A stretch of 5,094 nt of DNA from Thermoanaerobaculia bacterium. Its GTDB lineage: Bacteria > Acidobacteriota > Thermoanaerobaculia > Gp7-AA8. Location: assembly GCA_017883215.1 (NCBI GenBank), contig JADGOA010000274.1:1-5094 (forward strand), in the 5' to 3' direction. This document shows positions 1-5,094 of the stretch, in pieces. The translations under genes and the position numbers were made by a program. Within the stretch, counting starts at the first letter, position 1; every line of letters starts with the position of its first letter. Below the pieces are notes generated by a model. That model did no database searches. It saw nothing but the letters and a program-made list of their open reading frames with translations, and had not been told where the DNA came from.

Positions 1-12
1 CGCCCGCACTCC

Positions 13-699
13 TTACTCGCCGAGCCTCTCCCGCAAGGTCCGCAGCTCTTCGGTGAGGGTTGCCACCTGTTGCTCGAGGCGTGCAACGCGCGCCGAGAGA
101 GGTTCCGATGTCGCGTGCGGCTCGTGGCTGGCTTCGATCGGCGCGTACGCGGGCTCGACCACCGCGCCGCCGACGGTGTGCATCCAGCGCTGTTCCTTCT
201 GTCCAGGACGCCGCGGCAATTCCAAAACCAGAGGCTCGCTCTGCGAGGTCATGTCGCGAAGCAGCTCCTCGACTTCTCCGATGTTGTCGAAGGACTGAAG
301 GCGTTCGCTTCGTCCTCGCAGCTCGCCCGCTGTCTGCGCGCCGCGCAACATCAACAACGTCATGACCGCCTTCTCGCGACGGTTGATGTGCCACACGTGA
401 TCGAGGTTGTGGTCGTAACGCACAGCGCGGCCGCCCATCACCTTCCAGACGAGCTTCTCGTCCTGCAGCCGATCGAGCGCGCGCTGCACGTCCGAATCCC
501 CCAGCTCCATCACAGGCTCGCGATTCGATTTCTGATTGCACGCGGCCAGGAGTGCGTTGACGGTCAACGGGTAGTACTCCGGCGTGGCGAGCTGTTTCTC
601 CATGAGGCTGCCGAGGATGCGGACTTCCATGGGGTCGAGAGAGCGCTGCAGTTTCGGCCGCTGCTTCGATTCGGTGTCGAGCGGGGGAATGTAGTTCAT
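13..699 (-). CDS. yceH: YceH/UPF0502 (DUF480) family protein
   Basis: A 228-residue protein recognised as the YceH family, whose biochemical role is not established. The family fold is a pair of winged-helix-like domains. The first block spans about residues 20-100 and contains LDPMEVRILGSLMEKQ, then TPEYYPLTVNALLAACNQKSN followed by REPVM. The second block spans about 105-178 and contains LLMLRGAQTAGELRGRSERL and a closing RWMHTVGG. Both match E. coli YceH closely, from memory of that protein. Residues about 201-228 form a heptad-like coiled coil (ARVARLEQQVATLTEELRTL), as at the E. coli C terminus, after a low-complexity linker at 180-200. The start at 699 gives about 18 residues more than E. 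coli YceH, but the next Met (24) would cut into the first conserved helix. No Shine-Dalgarno sequence precedes the ATG. The gene is divergent from the SARP-type regulator. Family assignment is secure and function is unknown. Confidence 0.95.
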   Translation of the reverse strand: MNYIPPLDTESKQRPKLQRSLDPMEVRILGSLMEKQLATPEYYPLTVNALLAACNQKSNREPVMELGDSDVQRALDRLQDEKLVWKVMGGRAVRYDHNLDHVWHINRREKAVMTLLMLRGAQTAGELRGRSERLQSFDNIGEVEELLRDMTSQSEPLVLELPRRPGQKEQRWMHTVGGAVVEPAYAPIEASHEPHATSEPLSARVARLEQQVATLTEELRTLRERLGE

Positions 700-786
700 C
701 GCAAGGGCGAGTGTATCCGAGGGAGTGTCGAGAGCCGGGAGGAGGAGATCCGAGCGTTTCTCGAGGACGATACGGCGCAGACGCTC

Positions 787-823
787 TCAGCGGTTTGAAC
801 CCCCTTCGACGTCAGCGGTTTGA
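787..823. repeat. Perfect 12-bp direct repeat in divergent spacer (candidate operator)
   Basis: TCAGCGGTTTGA occurs twice, at 787-798 and 812-823, with a 25-bp start-to-start distance. Each copy has TCA-N6-TGA symmetry, and the second extends to GTCA-N6-TGAC. The pair lies between yceH and the regulator gene, just upstream of the predicted regulator promoter. If transcription starts near 864, the copies are centred near -46 and -71, which is typical of activator sites. SARP-type regulators are known to bind direct repeats, usually with 11- or 22-bp periods, so 25 bp would be atypical. The repeat is seen directly; its role as an operator is inferred. Confidence 0.5.
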
Positions 824-828
824 CGGAT

Positions 829-857
829 TTCTCACGGCAGCCCGAACCTGAGATAAT
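829..857 (+). promoter_or_regulatory. Predicted extended -10 promoter of the regulator gene
   Basis: TG at 849-850 plus one base and GATAAT at 852-857 make a good extended -10 element (TGAGATAAT). A weak -35 candidate, TTCTCA, sits at 829-834 with a 17-bp spacer and matches 4 of 6 consensus bases. The expected start point, about 7 bp after the -10, is near 864, only about two bases before the ATG at 866. The transcript would be leaderless or nearly so. AAGGG at 860-864 resembles a Shine-Dalgarno core but is one base from the ATG, too close for normal use. A TTGACG at 820-825 is 26 bp from the -10, too far to be its -35. Confidence 0.5.
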
Positions 858-865
858 ACAAGGGT

Positions 866-2008
866 ATGTCGGTTCTGCAGCTCCAACTCCTCGGTGATTA
901 CCAGATCCACTCTGCGTCCGGTGCACTCATCACACTGTCGGCGAAGAAGTCGCAGGCTCTCCTCGCCTTCCTCTCGGTGAAGCCGACACAACTTGTTTCA
1001 AGAGACAAAGTGGCCGGGCTCTTGTGGAGCAGCACCGGACCGGAGCAGGCGCGGCAGAGTCTCCGACAGCTGTTGTCGACGCTGCGAAAAGAGCTTGCAC
1101 AGATCTCCCCGGAACGGCCGCTGCTCGTGGAAGAATCAGATTTCCTCGGCATCGATACTTCCCTGGTGACGGCCGACGTGTTCGAGTTCGAAACGCTCCT
1201 GGCGGCCGAATCCGAAGCATCGCTCAAGGCGGCGATCACCCTCTACCGCGGCGATTTTCTCGACGGTTTTACGATCACCGAAGATCGTTTCGACCAGTGG
1301 GTGCTTGGAGAGCGCGACCGGCTGCACCGTGCGGCGCAGCGGGCTCACGCGTATCTGGTCGATGCGTTGGTGAAGCGGAACGCGACCGACGACGCTGTCG
1401 GCGTGGCCCAGCAGGCGCTTCGGATCGACCCTGTCCAGGAGTCGATGCATCGCACGCTGATGCGCCTGCACATGCAGAGCGGCAACCTCGCCGCCGCACT
1501 CCAGCAGTACGACACCTGCGCGCGATCGCTGAAGCGCGAGCTCGGCGTAGAGCCGGACGCGGAGACGCGAGCGCTGCAGCAGCAGATCGCACAGCTGCGC
1601 TCGAAGCGCACGGTCCAGCAGCAAGAGACCACGCCCAAAGATCACCGGAAGACGATCATGCTCGTCGAGGACAACGTCCTCAACCGCGAGCTGACGACGG
1701 CGCTGCTCAAGTCGGCCGGCTACGAAGTGGTGGCGGCCAAAGATGGCGCCGAGGCGTTGATGATGGTCGGCCGCGGCGAGCTGGCCGACCTGTTGCTCCT
1801 CGACGTCGACATGCCCTTCGTCGACGGCCACACGTTCCTCCAGGCAGTCCGGGACAAGGGGCTGACCACGCCGGCGATCTTCGTCTCCGGGTTGCCGGGG
1901 GAAGAGCCTGAGGTGAAAGCGTTCGAAATCGGCGCAGTCGACTTCATCCACAAGCCGGTCAAGAACACGGTCCTGCTGGCGCGCGTCAAGCGAGTCCTCG
2001 GCGACTGA
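866..2008 (+). CDS. SARP/AfsR-type transcriptional regulator (wHTH-BTAD) with C-terminal receiver domain
   Basis: A 380-residue predicted cytoplasmic regulator with three parts. Residues about 1-95 are a winged-helix domain of the AfsR/DnrI kind: LQLQLLGDYQI, KKSQALLAFLS, VSRDKVAGLLW, then QARQSLRQLLSTLRKEL, the expected recognition region. Residues about 103-245 are the helical BTAD domain, with LYRGDFLDGF at 127-135, AQQALRIDPVQESMHRTLMR at 181-200 and YDTCARSLKRELGVEPDAET at 215-234. After a short Gln/Lys-rich linker, about 263-380 is a complete CheY-like receiver: acidic pair E268/D269 in LVEDN, phosphoacceptor D313 in LLDVDMP, S341 in FVSG and K363 in HKP. All residues needed for phosphorylation are present. 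Response regulators normally carry the receiver first, so this order is reversed. No histidine kinase gene is in the window, so its partner is unknown. Targets are also unknown; the repeats upstream suggest autoregulation or control of yceH. The ATG at 866 gives a domain-complete N terminus. Confidence 0.92.
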   Translation: MSVLQLQLLGDYQIHSASGALITLSAKKSQALLAFLSVKPTQLVSRDKVAGLLWSSTGPEQARQSLRQLLSTLRKELAQISPERPLLVEESDFLGIDTSLVTADVFEFETLLAAESEASLKAAITLYRGDFLDGFTITEDRFDQWVLGERDRLHRAAQRAHAYLVDALVKRNATDDAVGVAQQALRIDPVQESMHRTLMRLHMQSGNLAAALQQYDTCARSLKRELGVEPDAETRALQQQIAQLRSKRTVQQQETTPKDHRKTIMLVEDNVLNRELTTALLKSAGYEVVAAKDGAEALMMVGRGELADLLLLDVDMPFVDGHTFLQAVRDKGLTTPAIFVSGLPGEEPEVKAFEIGAVDFIHKPVKNTVLLARVKRVLGD

Positions 2009-2019
2009 TCCGGGGAGAA

Positions 2020-2099
2020 GCAGACCGCAGACCGCAGGTCCTTCTACCCACTCGTCGCCATCTGCCATCCGCGGTCTGCGGTCTGCGGTCCGCGGTCTG
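2020..2099. repeat. Inverted arrays of 7-bp tandem repeats between convergent genes
   Basis: The right part, 2058-2099, is six 7-bp units in a row: CCATCTG, CCATCCG, then CGGTCTG, CGGTCTG, CGGTCCG and CGGTCTG. The left part, 2021-2034, is two copies of CAGACCG, the reverse complement of CGGTCTG, followed by a degenerate CAGGTCC. As a result 2020-2035 and 2071-2086 are perfectly complementary over 16 bp, with a 35-base loop, and shifted pairings by one unit are also possible. The array fills most of the 97-bp gap between the stop codons of the regulator and the decarboxylase. It could act as a bidirectional transcript end, but neither strand has a T-tract after the stem. It may instead be a dispersed, slippage-prone genomic repeat. 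Confidence 0.85.
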
Positions 2100-2105
2100 A
2101 AACCT

Positions 2106-3482
2106 TCAAGGAATGCAGCCCAAGATCGCCACTGCCGATCGTTCCACGTCCTCCTCGGTAGTCGACCAGTTCGAGACGGAGATCCGCATGGCGGCCATGC
2201 CGTGCCACGTGGTGCCGGCGAGCCAGCACGTTCCCTCGCGCTGAACGAGGGCGATGACTTCGCGGGTCAGCGCATCGTCGTCTCCGAAGCGGACCAGCAC
2301 CTGGTTCAGGACGACCTCGTTGAGGATCGTGACGCGGGGATCGCGGCCGAGGATCGCGGCGAAGCGCCGCGCATGAGCGCAGCAACGGTCGACGAGATCT
2401 TCCACTCCCCGCCTCCCCAGCGTGCGCAGCGCGGCATAGACAGCGAAGCCGCGGCCGCGACGCGAGAAATCGGGCACCCAGTCGACCGAGTCGCGCTCGG
2501 CGCCGGTGGTCTGCTCCAGATAGGCGGCCGTCACCGTCATCGACGCGCGGTGTGAGGCGGAGTCGGCCACGATGACGATGCCGCTGTCGAAGGGCACGTT
2601 GAGCCACTTGTGGGCATCGGTCGCCCATGAGTCGGCGAGCTCGGCTCCGTCGAGCAAAGACCGCCTGTCGCGGCTGGCCCGTCCCCACAGGCCGAACGCC
2701 CCATCGACATGCATCCACGCGCCGTGCTCGTGAGCGATCGCTGCGATCTCCCGCAGCGGGTCGACAGCGCCAGTGTTGACGTTGCCGGCCTGCGCGCAGA
2801 CGATCGTCGGACCTTCGAGCTTCCCGAGCATTGCTCGCAACGCGCTGGGACGCATCCGCCCCTGCTCGTCGTTTTCGACCGCGCGCAGGGTCCTGGAGCC
2901 GAAGCCGAGCATCCGCAGCGAGGTGTGGATCGTGACGTGCGCCTCCGCGCCGGCGACTATGTTCACGGCTGGGGCGCCGGCCAGGCCGTCGTCCTCTACG
3001 TTCCAGCCGGCTCGTCGCAGCACGGCGTGGCGTGCTGCCGCGAGAGCGGTGAAGTTCGCCATCTGCCCGCCGGTGACGAATCCGACGCTGGCCTCGCGCG
3101 GCAGATCGAGCACGTCGAGCAGCCATTCGCGCGCGATCTCCTCGACGACCGAGGCCAGCGGAGAGGTGGCGAAAATGCCGCTGTTCTGGTCCCACGCGGT
3201 CACCAGCCAGTCTGCCGCGAGCGCGACGGGCAATGAGCCGCCGATGACGAAGCCGAAGTAGCGCGGACCCGCGCTGGCCAGGGTTCCACGCGGCGCCTGC
3301 CGGGCCAGCGTCTCGATGACGTGCTCCGGCGGCTCGCCGGTCTCGGGAAACGCCTCAGCGAGTGCTTCGCGGAGCTCGTTGCGGTCGGCTCGCGCACCGA
3401 CGTGACGTTCCGGCAACGATCTGAGGAATTCGATGGCGTGTGCCTTCGCGCGGCTGAGCAGATCTTCGTCGACGATCTTCAT
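2106..3482 (-). CDS. Group II PLP-dependent decarboxylase, substrate unknown
   Basis: A 458-residue predicted cytoplasmic fold-type I PLP enzyme of the aromatic-L-amino-acid/glutamate decarboxylase group. Family members remove the alpha-carboxyl group of an amino acid to give an amine. The Schiff-base lysine is K292 in DAHKWLNVPFDSG. D260 in MHVDGAFG should contact the PLP ring nitrogen, and H182 in GAEAHVTIHTSLR should stack on the ring. The phosphate-binding region is FVTGGQMANFTALAAARHA (135-153), where GGQMAN replaces the commoner GG(S/T)E(A/S)N. N-terminal residues 71-105 (AGPRYFGFVIGGSLPVALAADW) fit the substrate-entry region of the group. The C terminus contains RISVSNWSTTEEDVERS (433-449). 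Overall the sequence resembles the subfamily often auto-annotated as pyridoxal-dependent decarboxylase or aspartate aminotransferase family protein, so substrate and even decarboxylation are not certain. The ATG at 3482 has no Shine-Dalgarno; the preceding bases on its strand are a C run. The gene is convergent with the regulator, divergent from ispG, and has no obvious pathway partner. Confidence 0.88.
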   Translation of the reverse strand: MKIVDEDLLSRAKAHAIEFLRSLPERHVGARADRNELREALAEAFPETGEPPEHVIETLARQAPRGTLASAGPRYFGFVIGGSLPVALAADWLVTAWDQNSGIFATSPLASVVEEIAREWLLDVLDLPREASVGFVTGGQMANFTALAAARHAVLRRAGWNVEDDGLAGAPAVNIVAGAEAHVTIHTSLRMLGFGSRTLRAVENDEQGRMRPSALRAMLGKLEGPTIVCAQAGNVNTGAVDPLREIAAIAHEHGAWMHVDGAFGLWGRASRDRRSLLDGAELADSWATDAHKWLNVPFDSGIVIVADSASHRASMTVTAAYLEQTTGAERDSVDWVPDFSRRGRGFAVYAALRTLGRRGVEDLVDRCCAHARRFAAILGRDPRVTILNEVVLNQVLVRFGDDDALTREVIALVQREGTCWLAGTTWHGMAAMRISVSNWSTTEEDVERSAVAILGCIP

Positions 3483-3500
3483 GGGGGGAAACGATAAACC

Positions 3501-3521
3501 AGCGAGTAGCGAGTGGCGAGT
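3501..3521. repeat. 7-bp tandem repeat (AGCGAGT) in divergent spacer
   Basis: Three contiguous 7-bp units are present: AGCGAGT at 3501-3507, AGCGAGT at 3508-3514 and GGCGAGT at 3515-3521, the last with one mismatch. They occupy the 79-bp gap between the divergent decarboxylase and ispG start codons, where both promoters must lie unless one gene is read from further away. The unit length matches the array at 2020-2099 but the unit sequence differs. The repeat is plain to see; any function is unknown. Confidence 0.75.
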
Positions 3522-3561
3522 GGCCGGAATGTTTGCCTCTTCAGAGCGTTAGCTTCAAGAC

Positions 3562-4719
3562 GTGAAGCCACGCACGACGAGAGAGATACGCATCGGCAAC
3601 ATCCGCATCGGCGGGTCCAACCCGATCGCCGTTCAGTCGATGGCGGCCACGCGCACGCAGGATATCGCCGCCACGATCCGGCAGGTGGAACTGCTCGAGG
3701 CCGCCGGCGCCGACGTCATCCGCATCGCGGTCGACAATCCGAAGGACGTGGCCGCTCTGGCCGAGATCCGCAAAGCTCGCCCGAACGCCAATCTGTCCAT
3801 CGACCTCCAGGAGAACTACCGGCTGGCCGAGAAGGTGGCTCCGTTCGTTCAGAAGCTCCGCTACAACCCGGGCCATCTCTACCACCTCGAGCGCGAGAAG
3901 CCGGTGGTTGAAAAAGTCCGCTACCTGGTCGACGTCGCCCGCGCGCACGGTTGCGCGATGCGCATCGGCGTCAACGCCGGTTCGGTCGATCCCGAGAAAG
4001 TCTCGAAGTACTCGCACGACGACTCCATCACGCCGATGCTCGAATCCGCCCTCGAGCACTGCGCGATGCTCGACGAGCTCGGTTTCGACCAGTACTGCGT
4101 CTCGCTCAAGGATTCCGATCCGAACAAAGTCATCGACGCCAATCTCCGTTTCGCCGACGTCCGCCCCGACGTGCCCCTGCACCTCGGCGTGACCGAAGCC
4201 GGCATGCCGCCCGACGGCATCATCAAGACCCGCGTGGCCTTCGAACAGCTGATCACGCGCGGCATCGGCGACACTATCCGCGTTTCCCTCACCCTGCCGT
4301 TCGAGAACAAGGGCGACGAGATCACCGTGGGGCGGCAGATCCTCGACGACATCGCCACCGGCCGGTTCCGCTCCGTTGCGCGATTCGAGCAGACCGGTCT
4401 GAACATCATCAGCTGCCCCTCCTGCTCACGCGTCGAGAACGAGGCCTTCATCGATCTCGCCCACAACGTGAAAGAGATGACGCAGTACGCGAAGATGCAC
4501 GACATCACCATCGCGGTGATGGGCTGCCGCGTGAACGGACCCGGCGAGACCGACGACGCAGACCTCGGCATGTGGTGCGCGCCGAGCTTCGTCAACCTCA
4601 AGCGCGGCCCTCACACGATCGGGCAGTTCGCCTACGAGGAGATTCTCGACCGCGTCCGCGCCGAGCTCGATCGCCTCATCGAGGAACGAGCACGCGACGC
4701 GCGAAAGGTCACGGTGTGA
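3562..4719 (+). CDS. ispG: 4-hydroxy-3-methylbut-2-en-1-yl diphosphate synthase (IspG/GcpE)
   Basis: A 385-residue [4Fe-4S] enzyme of the MEP isoprenoid pathway. It reductively opens 2-C-methyl-D-erythritol 2,4-cyclodiphosphate to give 4-hydroxy-3-methylbut-2-enyl diphosphate, the substrate of IspH. Residues about 5-270 are the TIM-barrel part: IRIGNIRIGGSNPIAVQSM, GADVIRIAVDNPKD, RYNPGH (100-105), RIGVNAGS (134-141) and LHLGVTEAG (206-214). The C-terminal cluster domain has C285 and C288 in SCPSCSR and C322 in MGCRVNGPGE, with E329 as the expected fourth ligand, matching E. coli C270, C273, C305 and E312. It is the short bacterial form without the central insertion seen in plants. After GPGE the sequence DDADLGMWCAPSFVNLKRG differs from the glycine-rich tail of the E. 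coli type. The start is GTG at 3562: an in-frame TAG at 3550-3552 leaves no earlier start, and no good Shine-Dalgarno is visible. It overlaps lspA by 4 bp. Confidence 0.97.
   Translation: MKPRTTREIRIGNIRIGGSNPIAVQSMAATRTQDIAATIRQVELLEAAGADVIRIAVDNPKDVAALAEIRKARPNANLSIDLQENYRLAEKVAPFVQKLRYNPGHLYHLEREKPVVEKVRYLVDVARAHGCAMRIGVNAGSVDPEKVSKYSHDDSITPMLESALEHCAMLDELGFDQYCVSLKDSDPNKVIDANLRFADVRPDVPLHLGVTEAGMPPDGIIKTRVAFEQLITRGIGDTIRVSLTLPFENKGDEITVGRQILDDIATGRFRSVARFEQTGLNIISCPSCSRVENEAFIDLAHNVKEMTQYAKMHDITIAVMGCRVNGPGETDDADLGMWCAPSFVNLKRGPHTIGQFAYEEILDRVRAELDRLIEERARDARKVTV
4704..4708 (+). promoter_or_regulatory. Ribosome binding site of lspA within the ispG end
   Basis: AAAGG at 4704-4708 lies 7 bases before the GTG at 4716 and inside the last ispG codons. 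It is the only well-spaced Shine-Dalgarno-like element ahead of a gene in this window. It supports the overlapping GTG as the lspA start and fits translational coupling to ispG. Confidence 0.55.
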
Positions 4720-5094
4720 AGCGGATTTATTACCTCACGCTCTCGCTGGTCGTGATCCTTGCAGACGCCTTCACGAAGTGGATCGTTTCCACGCACGTCG
4801 AGCTGCACGAGGCCATCCCGGTCATCCCGAATGTCTTTCAGCTCGTCCACGTCCGCAATACCGGCGCGGCATTCGGAATCGGAGCGAACACGGAATCGCA
4901 CCTCGTGCCGCTTCTGCTCAACGGCGGAGCGATCACGGTGTTCTTCGTGGTGGTGGTCTACGCGTTCCGCAGCGCAGTGAGCGACCGCCTGCTGCAGGTG
5001 GCACTGCACATGATCCTCGGAGGGGCGATCGGCAACCTTCTGGACCGCTTCCGGTTCGGATACGTCGTCGATTTCCTCGACTTCTACCTGCGCG
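4716..5094 (+). CDS. lspA: Lipoprotein signal peptidase (signal peptidase II), 5' part, cut by the window end
   Basis: The first 126 codons of an inner-membrane aspartyl protease that removes the signal peptide from prolipoproteins after lipidation. The visible part holds a first membrane segment at about 5-24 with ADAFTKW (D17, K21), then VRNTGAAFGIG (46-56), membrane segments at about 64-84 and 92-108, GGAIGNLLDRF (102-112) and YVVDFLDFY (116-124). D119 of VVDF corresponds to one catalytic aspartate (D124 in Pseudomonas aeruginosa LspA). The second, in the NxAD motif, lies past the window end and cannot be checked. The usual length of about 160-170 residues implies roughly 40 missing. ADAFTK has Ala where many LspA proteins have Gln after the first Asp. 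The GTG at 4716 overlaps the ispG stop as GTGA (4716-4719), so the pair is very probably one operon. Confidence 0.95.
   Translation, partial: MKRIYYLTLSLVVILADAFTKWIVSTHVELHEAIPVIPNVFQLVHVRNTGAAFGIGANTESHLVPLLLNGGAITVFFVVVVYAFRSAVSDRLLQVALHMILGGAIGNLLDRFRFGYVVDFLDFYLR

Noticed and set aside
70..798. 242-codon open frame on the plus strand opposite yceH
   Set aside because: It is antisense to a protein with clear family conservation, resembles no known protein and has the composition expected of a high-GC shadow frame.
820..825. TTGACG as -35 element for the GATAAT at 852
   Set aside because: The 26-bp spacer is far outside the 16-18 bp norm; it is more simply part of the second 12-bp repeat.
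1765..1790. 8-bp perfect inverted repeat (GGTCGGCC / GGCCGACC, 10-base loop) inside the regulator gene
   Set aside because: It lies in the receiver-domain coding sequence, in GC-rich DNA where such stems arise often, with no T-tract or other context to suggest function.
1024..2068. Long open frames overlapping the regulator (plus 1024-1911, minus 1136-2068)
   Set aside because: Both are rich in Arg/Ala or low-information sequence and overlap a domain-complete gene; the minus one even runs into the heptad repeat spacer.
2009..2105. Intrinsic terminator call for the spacer hairpin
   Set aside because: The stem is strong, but neither strand shows a T-run after it and the 35-base loop is long, so it is listed as a repeat only.
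2044..3195. 383-codon minus-strand frame overlapping the decarboxylase
   Set aside because: It is a +1-shifted shadow, very Arg-rich, and its C-terminal end merely translates the 7-bp repeats.
3541..4601. Minus-strand open frames opposite ispG (3541-4182 and 3921-4601)
   Set aside because: ispG is unmistakable on the plus strand; these frames show no recognisable domain and no ribosome binding site was sought or found to favour them.

Overview
The window looks like chromosomal DNA of a high-GC bacterium. By eye it is around 60-65% GC, and long spurious ORFs run antisense to most real genes. It carries a MEP-pathway isoprenoid gene (ispG), a lipoprotein signal peptidase gene (lspA), a YceH/DUF480 gene and an AfsR/SARP-type regulator with a receiver domain. 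This mix does not fix the phylum. A soil-type lineage such as Acidobacteriota or a relative is a plausible guess, held weakly. No mobile element, rRNA, tRNA or CRISPR array is visible.

Layout from left to right. (1) 13-699, minus: YceH/UPF0502 protein. (2) 700-865: divergent spacer with a perfect 12-bp direct repeat and an extended -10 promoter that would start transcription almost on the next start codon. (3) 866-2008, plus: regulator with an N-terminal winged helix, a BTAD domain and a C-terminal receiver domain. (4) 2009-2105: convergent spacer filled with 7-bp tandem repeats in inverted orientation, able to form a 16-bp perfect stem. (5) 2106-3482, minus: group II PLP-dependent decarboxylase of unknown substrate. 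(6) 3483-3561: short divergent spacer with a second, different 7-bp tandem repeat. (7) 3562-4719, plus: ispG. (8) 4716 to the window end, plus: 5' part of lspA, overlapping ispG by 4 bp.

Only ispG and lspA form an evident operon. They serve housekeeping functions (isoprenoid precursor synthesis and lipoprotein maturation) and are joined by a GTGA stop/start overlap. The other three genes appear to be single transcription units. The regulator faces yceH across a spacer whose repeats suggest an operator, so autoregulation or control of yceH is possible but unproven. The decarboxylase has no partner transporter or pathway gene here.

I do not see a convincing previously undescribed multi-gene system. 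The items most worth a second look are the reversed domain order of the regulator, the 12-bp direct repeat in its promoter, the heptanucleotide repeats in both other spacers, and the near absence of Shine-Dalgarno sequences together with -10-like hexamers placed just ahead of start codons.
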